A stretch of DNA of 5,963 bases from contig QMPZ01000102.1 in the NCBI GenBank assembly GCA_003648815.1, positions 1 to 5,963 on the forward strand. The letters run 5' to 3'. How positions within the stretch are numbered: position 1 is the first letter of the stretch; each line of letters starts with the position of its first letter. This DNA is from Candidatus Aerophobota bacterium (GTDB lineage: Bacteria > Aerophobota > Aerophobia > Aerophobales > B47-G16). The notes under the pieces are model-generated. The model was given only the letters and a program-made list of their open reading frames with translations. It was not told where the DNA came from and made no database searches. Shown here piece by piece: positions 1 through 5,812 of this stretch. Both the position numbers and the translations under genes were made by a program.

Positions 1-341
1 AGATTCCTGGCGAGGTGATATTTGAGGTTGAAGGAGGGTATGGGGTAAACTTTCATTTTTATCCGGACAAGGGCTCCGAGTTGATAGTCGAGCCAGACCC
101 ACAGTTTGGGGTCTGGGGAGGAGCTGAAGGAACGCATGGCGAACAGCTTCCCTCAGTTGATTTTTCCTTAGGAACGATACAGGCAGTATTCGTATTGAGG
201 GGACCAGGAGTCAAGAAGGGATTTAGGGCAAAAAAACCCATATTCTTAAGGGATGTGGCGCCGACTTTATCGCATCTACTGGACATTCCCATGCCAAAAG
301 ATGCTGAAGGGCGCATTCTGCATGAGTTTTTTGAGAACTAA
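1..341 (+). CDS. alkaline phosphatase superfamily protein (type I phosphodiesterase/nucleotide pyrophosphatase-like), C-terminal part
   Basis: This is the 3' end of a gene that starts before the window. Codons run in frame from base 3 and end at TAA 339-341. A GTG at base 15 is in frame, but it sits inside the domain and is unlikely to be the start. About 113 residues are visible. The motif GTHG (His codon 135-137) followed by a short loop and FVLRGPGVKKG resembles the metal-ligand His region of nucleotide pyrophosphatase/phosphodiesterases, where a GxHG motif precedes a GPxF/GPGI-type segment. Next comes DVAPTLSHLLDIPMP, the usual helix near the end of these enzymes. The nucleophile and first metal site lie outside the window, so phosphodiesterase, phosphatase or sulfatase-like activity cannot be separated. 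It lies 30 bases upstream of the next gene on the same strand and is probably in the same operon. Confidence 0.8.
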   Translation, partial: IPGEVIFEVEGGYGVNFHFYPDKGSELIVEPDPQFGVWGGAEGTHGEQLPSVDFSLGTIQAVFVLRGPGVKKGFRAKKPIFLRDVAPTLSHLLDIPMPKDAEGRILHEFFEN

Positions 342-358
342 TAAAGGGGAAGCTTTAC

Positions 359-368
359 AAGGAGGAGG
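359..368 (+). promoter_or_regulatory. ribosome binding site of the first sulfatase-like gene
   Basis: The purine run AAGGAGGAGG ends three bases before the ATG at 372, and its upstream GGAGG core has normal spacing. It supports ATG 372 as the start. The 30-base gap holding it shows no terminator, which fits co-transcription with the upstream phosphodiesterase-like gene. Confidence 0.8.
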
Positions 369-371
369 AAG

Positions 372-1814
372 ATGAGCAGGAAGGAAAGGCCAAATATTTT
401 AATATTTCTGATGGATACTCAACCGGTGAGGAATATGGGCTGTTATGGATATTCCAAGAACACCACTCCAAACATAGATAAGATAGCCGAGGAGGGAACC
501 GTCTACGAAAATCACTTTGTCACAGGTTCCTGGACCGTTCCGTCCCATGCCTCCCTCTTCACGGGAAAGTATCAATCCGGGCATGGAGTGGGTGTTCAGT
601 TTGAGTTTATGCCGAACGATTATCCCACCATGCCTGAGATCCTGGAGAAGGCAGGCTATCAGACGGTGGCATTTTCCAACAACTCCTGGGTCAATCAGGA
701 TGCGACAAATGTCGCACGGGGCTGGAGGGATTTTACCTTAGTTCCAAGACCAAAGGGACAGAATGTCCAGATTGGTCCGGAGGACGACTTTATCCTGGAC
801 ACAAATGTGGATTCCGGTTCCCTTTCCACGGTAAAACTTGTTCAGGAGTGGCTGGAGAAAAAATGGGACAAGCAAAGACCCTTTGCCATGTTCATTAACT
901 GTGTTGAACCTCATCTGCGTGTGTGGGCGCCTCAGCCGTTCAGATCCCGATTCTTAGAGAAGGGGATAAGCGATGAGGAGGCAAAAAAGGTAAATCAGGA
1001 TGTGTTTGCTGAAAGGATGGGTTTCGTCAACAGGCCAGGTGGACATATGAGCTCTGAGGATTGGGAAATTCTCAAGATGCTCTATGATGGAGAGACAGCC
1101 TGTTTAGATGATAGGATGGGTTTGCTATTCAATTATCTGAGGGAAAAGAGGATACTTGATAGGACGCTTCTCATCATCACCAGTGACCATGGAGATCTGG
1201 TTGATCGAGTGGGAATGATGGGACATCACCTGAGCTTATTTGATGATCTAATTCATACTCCCCTTATTATGCGCTATCCGGGTGTGGTGCCTCAAAATAA
1301 GCGCATCACTCATCTGGTCCAGATATGTGACCTTCTTCCCACCTTGATTGAGCTTTTGGAAATAGATGATGAGCTTGCTGAAGAGGAATTTCAGGGAGTT
1401 AGTTTGTTGCCCACATGGAATGGTCAACCTGTTAGGGAGTTCATCGTAGCAGAATACATGAAGCCTCTCCAGACCATTGAGAGGGCCTTAAGACGAAGGA
1501 TGGACTTCGATTACCGAATCTGGCTTAAGAGGATTAAGACCCTCAGGACCTTAGAGTATAAATATCACTGGTATAGCGATGGGCATGACCTGCTTTTCGA
1601 TATCAAGGCAGATCCGGGGGAACGAAACAATATCATCGACCAGAAACCTGAGCAAGCCTCGAAGATGAAGGATATGCTGGAAAAGTTTCTTTTGTCCATA
1701 AAGAGGCGAGATTATGGAGATCGAATGAGGAACAGCGGGTTTAGAAATGTGCGCTGGGAAAACATCGATAGGCTCAAGGCCTGGGGAATTTACAGAGATA
1801 TAACATTCAGGTAG
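372..1814 (+). CDS. sulfatase-fold hydrolase with Thr nucleophile (first copy)
   Basis: A 480-residue member of the sulfatase branch of the alkaline phosphatase superfamily, full length for the family. Residues seen: NILIFLMD, with metal ligand candidate Asp15; GCYGY 23-27; the active-site segment WTVPSHASLFTG, with Thr55 at the nucleophile position; EPH with His181; and SDHGD 271-275, whose Asp272 and His273 are the expected metal ligands. The C-terminal end has the usual YKYHWYSDG and DPGERNN segments. Classical sulfatases need C/S-x-P-x-R, converted to formylglycine. Here both the Cys/Ser (now Thr55) and the Arg (now His59) are absent, so phosphoester, phosphonate-ester or transferase chemistry is more likely than formylglycine-dependent sulfate removal (inference). 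The GEH that commonly follows SDHGD in relatives reads DRV at 278-280. There is no signal peptide, because the hydrophobic N-terminus is the first strand of the fold, so a cytoplasmic place is expected. It is closely paralogous to the gene at 3459-4802. The substrate is unknown. Confidence 0.9.
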   Translation: MSRKERPNILIFLMDTQPVRNMGCYGYSKNTTPNIDKIAEEGTVYENHFVTGSWTVPSHASLFTGKYQSGHGVGVQFEFMPNDYPTMPEILEKAGYQTVAFSNNSWVNQDATNVARGWRDFTLVPRPKGQNVQIGPEDDFILDTNVDSGSLSTVKLVQEWLEKKWDKQRPFAMFINCVEPHLRVWAPQPFRSRFLEKGISDEEAKKVNQDVFAERMGFVNRPGGHMSSEDWEILKMLYDGETACLDDRMGLLFNYLREKRILDRTLLIITSDHGDLVDRVGMMGHHLSLFDDLIHTPLIMRYPGVVPQNKRITHLVQICDLLPTLIELLEIDDELAEEEFQGVSLLPTWNGQPVREFIVAEYMKPLQTIERALRRRMDFDYRIWLKRIKTLRTLEYKYHWYSDGHDLLFDIKADPGERNNIIDQKPEQASKMKDMLEKFLLSIKRRDYGDRMRNSGFRNVRWENIDRLKAWGIYRDITFR

Positions 1815-3443
1815 ATGAACAGGAGGCAAGAAAGGTTGAAGTATAACCTCTATTGGGGTGATATGCATACCAACATCCATCCCTATCAGATGAACATATT
1901 GGAGGATACCTATAAGGAGGCAAGGAATTGGTTGGATTTCTTTGCTATTGCCTATTATCCATTTTTACGTTATACCAAAAGAGGGCTTTCCATTGAATCT
2001 TGCGGCTGTCGAAAAAGATTTCTGGAAGACTCGGAAAAAGTGCAGGATATGGTAGCCGCTTACAATCTTTCCGGCAAGTTCGTCACCTTTTTGGGGTATG
2101 AATGGCCTGGAAACAGAAGAAAATATGGCGACCATAATGTCTTTTACCTGAAGGATTACCAGCCTCTGGATTGTACTTTTGAGCTTCCCAACTTATATGA
2201 AAACTTAAGAAAGAGGAAAGGGATTGCCATCCCTCACCATACGGGATATCAAGTAGGAGAGCGGGGTAAAAACTGGGATTTTCACGATGAATCCCTAACT
2301 CCTTTTGTGGAAATTTACTCATCCCATGGCTCCTCAGAGGGTTGCGATACTCCCCTTACCATGAACAGGAACCTCAATATGGGTCCCCGTACATCCGGAG
2401 GGACGGTTCAAGAGGGCTTGAGAAGAGGATATCGGCTGGGAATAATTGCCTCAGGGGACAATCATTATGGTTTTCCCGGGGTATGGGGTAACGGGTTGGC
2501 TGGAGTCTATGCTGAGGAGCTAAGCAGAAAATCCATCTGGGATGCCTTTTTTAAAAGACGAGTTTATGGGGTAACCGGCGATAGGATAAAGCTACTCTTC
2601 TTTATAAATGACCATTTTATGGGGGAAAGCTTTCGCTGTTCAGGACCGCTTGAAATTAAGGCTAAAGTTGTCGGAGGCCAGGCTATAGACAGGGTGGAGC
2701 TTTTAAGAAATAACCTGGTGATTTACACTTACTGTCATTCGGGCAACTGGAGCATACCTTCATCGGATGAGGTGGTGAGAGCGAAGTTAAAAATAGAGTT
2801 TGGTTGGGGTCCGGATATTAGAAGAGGATTTAAGCTGGAAAGCAAAAAATGGTCTGGAGAGCTTGAGTTGCTCAGTGGGCGTTTGATCTCCGTAGAGCCT
2901 TGCTTTACCACGTTTGGCCAGAGGATAGAGCTACTCTCTGAAAGATGCTGTCGGTTTAACCTGACCACTCAACCAAGGGGGCTTGTCTGGGATAAACAGT
3001 CATTTCAGCCGATAGCTTCAAGTCGGGACCTTCAATCTTTCCAGGCCATAATATTTGAAGTGGAAGCTTCGCCGAAGAGCATGATTCACCTTAAGGTGGA
3101 CTCTCACTCCACTTTCTTTTCCCTTCAAGAAGCCATGGAGGGATCGAGGATAATGAGCATGAGCGAGGAGGCTAAGAAGTGTATTTATGAGCAGTTTCAC
3201 CTTCTTCCAGAGGAGATAGAAAATCCAGATGTCTTCTGGCACTTTGCCTATAAGGTAAAGATTCATCGGGCGATACCGCAAGGGGGTTATGAGGTGGACT
3301 TTGAATACTTAGATCAAGATCCTCCTCGGAGGAAAAATTTTTACTATTTGAGAGTTACCCAGCTCAATGGCCAGATGGCCTGGTCTTCTCCTATATGGGT
3401 GGATTGCTCGGAAAATGCTTTTCCTCAAATACCGTTTTCTTGA
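1815..3443 (+). CDS. DUF3604 / PHP-like putative metal-dependent phosphoesterase
   Basis: A 542-residue protein recognised as DUF3604-like (PHP-related) from an ordered set of motifs: NLYWGDMHTNIHP (His18, His22), GYEWPG (Glu96), GDHNV (His107), IPHHTGY (His141, His142), EIYSSHGSSE (Glu166, His171, Glu175), SGDNHYGFPG (Asp215, His217), a KRRVYGVTGDRI segment, and a C-terminal YYLRV...AWSSPIWVD. These His/Asp/Glu clusters would form a metal centre. No reaction is established for the family that I can state. The canonical PHP HxH reads H-T-N-I-H, and the usual TDH after the second strand reads AYY (46-48), so the metal site is modified. No signal peptide is seen. ATG 1815 directly follows the TAG of the upstream sulfatase-like gene, implying translational coupling. 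A TTG at 1836 with a better ribosome site is a possible alternative start. The stop is TGA, followed 15 bases later by the next gene. Confidence 0.85.
   Translation: MNRRQERLKYNLYWGDMHTNIHPYQMNILEDTYKEARNWLDFFAIAYYPFLRYTKRGLSIESCGCRKRFLEDSEKVQDMVAAYNLSGKFVTFLGYEWPGNRRKYGDHNVFYLKDYQPLDCTFELPNLYENLRKRKGIAIPHHTGYQVGERGKNWDFHDESLTPFVEIYSSHGSSEGCDTPLTMNRNLNMGPRTSGGTVQEGLRRGYRLGIIASGDNHYGFPGVWGNGLAGVYAEELSRKSIWDAFFKRRVYGVTGDRIKLLFFINDHFMGESFRCSGPLEIKAKVVGGQAIDRVELLRNNLVIYTYCHSGNWSIPSSDEVVRAKLKIEFGWGPDIRRGFKLESKKWSGELELLSGRLISVEPCFTTFGQRIELLSERCCRFNLTTQPRGLVWDKQSFQPIASSRDLQSFQAIIFEVEASPKSMIHLKVDSHSTFFSLQEAMEGSRIMSMSEEAKKCIYEQFHLLPEEIENPDVFWHFAYKVKIHRAIPQGGYEVDFEYLDQDPPRRKNFYYLRVTQLNGQMAWSSPIWVDCSENAFPQIPFS
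1821..1826 (+). promoter_or_regulatory. internal ribosome-binding-like AGGAGG bearing on the DUF3604 start
   Basis: AGGAGG lies just after ATG 1815 and nine bases before an in-frame TTG at 1836. The region before ATG 1815 has only a weak AGG-like site. Translation could therefore start at TTG 1836, giving a protein seven residues shorter that begins just before the conserved NLYWGD segment, or at ATG 1815 by coupling to the upstream stop. I kept ATG 1815 because it abuts the TAG and is the stronger start codon. Confidence 0.35.
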
Positions 3444-3446
3444 ACT

Positions 3447-3453
3447 GAGGAGA
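3447..3453 (+). promoter_or_regulatory. ribosome binding site of the second sulfatase-like gene
   Basis: GAGGAGA sits five bases before ATG 3459, inside the 15-base gap after the TGA of the DUF3604 gene. It supports ATG 3459 as a real start and shows that the TGA at 3441-3443 acts as a stop here. Confidence 0.7.
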
Positions 3454-3458
3454 ACGAG

Positions 3459-4802
3459 ATGAAGAGAAAGCCGAACATATTAATCTTTGTCATGGATACT
3501 CAAAGGGTGGATAACCTTGGCTGTTATGGATATGACAAGCAGACCACTCCTAATATCGATAAAATTGCTGAGGAAGGAACTGTTTTCCTCAACAACATAA
3601 CTCCCGCAGTATGGACCTTACCTTCACATGCTTCTCTTTTTACGGGGCTTTATCAATATACTCATGGAGCAGGGGTATTTCATGATTATCTTTCAAGCTC
3701 TCATTCCACCATAGCGGAAACCTTAAATCTAATGGGATACAGAACTGTGGGCTTCTTTGCCAATATGTGGGCCTCTCAGTCAAATAAGGGATTTAGGGAA
3801 TTTTTCCTTGTTCACGAGGGGTCTTCAGAGGATCCTAAGGGTTCCCTTCACAGGATCAGACACGCGATCAAGTGGATAGAAGAGAACTACACCGGATCCA
3901 CTCCGTTCTTTATGTTCATACAGTGTATGGAACCGCATTTACCCTGCTGGCCTCCTTCTCCCTTCAGAGAAAGGTTTCTCATGAAAGGGGTTCGTGAAGA
4001 GGAGGCAATAAAGGTGAACCAGGATCCTAATCTGGTGCGCAGCGGAAAGGTCAGGATGAAGGACAGGGATTGGGCGATAATTGCCTCTCTTTATGACGGA
4101 GAGACCGCTACTCTGGACAGCCGCATAGGCATTCTTTATGAGCACTTAAAGCGGAAGGATATCTTAGATGACACTTTGTTTATCATCACCAGTGACCACG
4201 GAGATATGCATGGCGAACATTATTACTTGGGAAATCATCATCAACTAATGGGACATCATCTATGCGTTTACGAGGAGTTAATTCACGTTCCCTTGATAGT
4301 TAGATATCCTGAGAAATTTCCCCCGGGCAAAAGGGTTGAGAACTTGACTCAGACTCTGGACATCTTTCCCACCATAAGCGAGATACTGGGAATAGAGGTA
4401 AAGGACCTTCAGGGATATAGTTTGCTTTCCTCCTTGACGGAAAGACCGAAGAGAAACTTCACCTTGACCGAGTATCAGAAGAGCTTGCTTATGGCTGATA
4501 GAAATATGAACGTGGATCCGGATTTTGACTTTAGGGTCTTTAATCGGTGGCTTAAGGCCTATCGGGAGGGAAAATACAAATATATCTGGGCCTCTGATGG
4601 TCGCGATGAATTATATGATTTAGAAAAGGATCCAAGGGAAAAGGAGAACTTAGCTTCTTTGATGCCACAAAAGGTCAAGGAGATGAAGGACAAGCTGGAA
4701 AGGCTTCTTTCGTCTTTACCAAAAGGTGAATATAAGGGGGAAATTCGCCATCCTCGAAAGGTGGAGAACATGCGAAGGCTTAAGGTCTGGGAGATGTATT
4801 AA
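3459..4802 (+). CDS. sulfatase-fold hydrolase with Thr nucleophile (second copy)
   Basis: A 447-residue sulfatase-superfamily protein, paralogous to the product of 372-1814. By hand count about 50 of 69 aligned residues near the N-terminus are identical. Residues seen: NILIFVMD with Asp13; GCYGY 21-25; WTLPSHASLFTG with Thr53 at the nucleophile position; EPHLP with His160; SDHGD 245-249 with Asp246 and His247 as likely metal ligands; and a C-terminal YKYIWASDG...LYDLEKDPREKENL typical of the family. As in the first copy, the formylglycine motif C/S-x-P-x-R is absent. Unlike the first copy it keeps GEH (252-254), but about seven to eight extra residues follow, making the stretch 247-267 very rich in His. 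No signal peptide is seen, so a cytoplasmic place is expected. It probably belongs to the same operon. Paralogous enzymes flanking the DUF3604 gene suggest two related steps or two related substrates (inference). The stop is TAA. Confidence 0.9.
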   Translation: MKRKPNILIFVMDTQRVDNLGCYGYDKQTTPNIDKIAEEGTVFLNNITPAVWTLPSHASLFTGLYQYTHGAGVFHDYLSSSHSTIAETLNLMGYRTVGFFANMWASQSNKGFREFFLVHEGSSEDPKGSLHRIRHAIKWIEENYTGSTPFFMFIQCMEPHLPCWPPSPFRERFLMKGVREEEAIKVNQDPNLVRSGKVRMKDRDWAIIASLYDGETATLDSRIGILYEHLKRKDILDDTLFIITSDHGDMHGEHYYLGNHHQLMGHHLCVYEELIHVPLIVRYPEKFPPGKRVENLTQTLDIFPTISEILGIEVKDLQGYSLLSSLTERPKRNFTLTEYQKSLLMADRNMNVDPDFDFRVFNRWLKAYREGKYKYIWASDGRDELYDLEKDPREKENLASLMPQKVKEMKDKLERLLSSLPKGEYKGEIRHPRKVENMRRLKVWEMY

Positions 4803-4823
4803 GACTTGAAGCTTTGGTGAGGG

Positions 4824-4831
4824 AAAGGAGG
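4824..4831 (+). promoter_or_regulatory. ribosome binding site of the isomerase gene
   Basis: AAAGGAGG lies five bases before ATG 4837. It sits in a 34-base gap with no terminator, so the isomerase gene is probably on the same transcript as the hydrolases. Confidence 0.8.
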
Positions 4832-4836
4832 AAAAG

Positions 4837-5649
4837 ATGAAATATTCGTTTATGAGCTTTTCCTGTCCACAACTGAGTTTAGACGAGATGATTTCGGTGG
4901 CGAAGCGTTTTGGCTATGATGGTATTGAGCCACGCACGGGAAGAGGGCACAAACATGGAATTGAGCCAGACATTGATGTAGCCGCGCGCAGGGAAATCAA
5001 AAAGAGGATGGAGGATAGTGGCATTGCACTTTCCTGTATTGCTACTTCTTGTAGATATGCTGATCCTGCTGCTGCTCGAAAGAACATCGAGGAGACGCTA
5101 AGGTGCGTTGATTTGGCCGCTGATGTTGGTGCGCCACGCATAAGGGTCTTTGGTGGTAAGATACCAGAAAACGTCGGTCGCGAAGGGGCAATCAAGCATG
5201 TGGCGGAGTCCTTGTGAGAGGTCGCCGACCACGCCAGCGAGCGTGGCGTCATCGTGTGTATGGAAACCCATGATGACTGGTGCAATCCAAAACATGTAGC
5301 TGAGGTCATGAGGCAGGTAAATCATCCCGCAATCGCGGTAAACTGGGATGTGATGCATCCTGTTCGTATGGGTTTCGCGACGATGGACCAGGCATTTGAG
5401 GTTCTCAAACCATGGATCAGGCATCTTCACGTTCACGATGGTCTGCGTCGCACGGGCAGACTTGTTCCCATTGGCAAAGGAGATTATGACCATCGGCGTG
5501 TAATAGAACTTTTGGTCTCAATCAAATATGATGGGTATCTGAGCGGTGAGTGGATCAACTGGGATGATCCGTATGAGGTTCATCTTCCGCGGGAGCTGGC
5601 GACCTTGAAGGGCTATGAGCGAGAAGCGCGAGAGTCTGTCTTACATTAA
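4837..5649 (+). pseudogene. sugar phosphate isomerase/epimerase (xylose isomerase-like TIM barrel) interrupted by in-frame TGA
   Basis: One reading frame of 271 codons, including the final TAA, is broken only by TGA at 5215-5217 (codon 127). Joined, the two halves give about 270 residues, normal for the AP_endonuc_2/xylose-isomerase-like family. Strand and ligand motifs fall in order on both sides: FGYDGIE, RIRVFGG, then after the stop METHDD (Glu141), NWDVMHP, HLHVHDG, and YLSGEWINWDD with a late Glu. These are the usual divalent metal and substrate residues; Glu141 and all later ligands lie after the stop. The family interconverts or epimerises keto-sugars and related polyol derivatives; the exact substrate is not readable. 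Relatives usually have a codon for Arg or similar here, so a single change such as CGA to TGA would explain the break. No ribosome site precedes the first downstream ATG (5254), so restart is unlikely. Real nonsense mutation, sequencing error and readthrough all remain possible. Codon use is richer in CGN arginine codons than the hydrolase genes. Confidence 0.75.
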
Positions 5650-5721
5650 GGATAGCTGATGCGCGGAAAAGAGCTCATTAAAGTCAAGCCTTATAAAAAA
5701 GGGCCAGGAGGAGGTGAGAAG

Positions 5722-5739
5722 ATGAGGCCCGTAAAATAA
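5722..5739 (+). other. five-codon mini-ORF with strong ribosome site (MRPVK)
   Basis: ATG at 5722 is followed by four sense codons and TAA at 5737-5739. It is preceded by AGGAGGAGGTGAG at 5706-5718, with GGAGGT six bases from the ATG, as good a ribosome site as any real gene here. GGGCC (5701-5705) and GGCCC (5726-5730) could pair, placing the ribosome site and start codon in the loop. It may be a leader peptide for the transporter gene or the remnant of a lost gene start. No homology judgement is possible at this length. Confidence 0.3.
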
Positions 5740-5746
5740 GCAAAGG

Positions 5747-5781
5747 TCTCCAGAGGAAGGATAAAAACTTGCTTCTGGAGA
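5747..5781 (+). promoter_or_regulatory. strong hairpin upstream of the transporter gene
   Basis: TCTCCAGAGG (5747-5756) pairs with CTTCTGGAGA (5772-5781) over ten positions with one G-U. AAG (5757-5759) pairs with CTT (5768-5770) past one bulged G (5771), leaving an 8-base A-rich loop. No T-run follows on the + strand, so it is not a classical intrinsic terminator. It ends 31 bases before ATG 5813 and follows the mini-ORF stop by 7 bases. Possible roles are an attenuator-like or mRNA-stabilising 5' leader structure, or an operator. The role is inferred only from position. Confidence 0.5.
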
Positions 5782-5800
5782 ATCGAGGATGTAGCTTAAT

Positions 5801-5807
5801 AAGGAGG
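5801..5807 (+). promoter_or_regulatory. ribosome binding site of the solute-binding protein gene
   Basis: AAGGAGG lies five bases before ATG 5813. It fixes the start of the last gene so that the protein begins with a complete signal peptide. Confidence 0.8.
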
Positions 5808-5812
5808 AAAAA

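Noticed and set aside
1174..4200. Nucleotide repeats shared by the two sulfatase-like genes (for example TCATCACCAGTGACCA)
   Set aside because: They encode conserved active-site residues of paralogues. They are not a mobile or structural repeat.
5215..5250. TGA as a selenocysteine codon, with the hairpin CCACGC(5229-5234)/GCGTGG(5241-5246) as a SECIS element
   Set aside because: The hairpin is at a suitable distance, but the loop CAGCGA lacks G in its first two bases, the position is in a helix where relatives do not carry a catalytic Cys, and no redox motif is nearby. A nonsense change is simpler.
4914..5493. Long minus-strand open frames across the isomerase gene
   Set aside because: They are shadows of the + strand gene, lacking domains and ribosome sites, while the + strand shows clear family motifs.
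5254..5649. Second half of the isomerase as a separate small gene
   Set aside because: ATG 5254 falls inside the fifth strand and has no ribosome site. The frame is continuous with the upstream half.
5688..5704. Hairpin GCC..GGGC with A-run as a terminator after the isomerase gene
   Set aside because: Only about five weak pairs with a G-U, and no T-run follows on the + strand.
5769..5797. Promoter TTGCTT - 17 bases - TAGCTT before the transporter gene
   Set aside because: The -10 match is poor and the -35 lies inside the hairpin stem. There is not enough support to annotate it.
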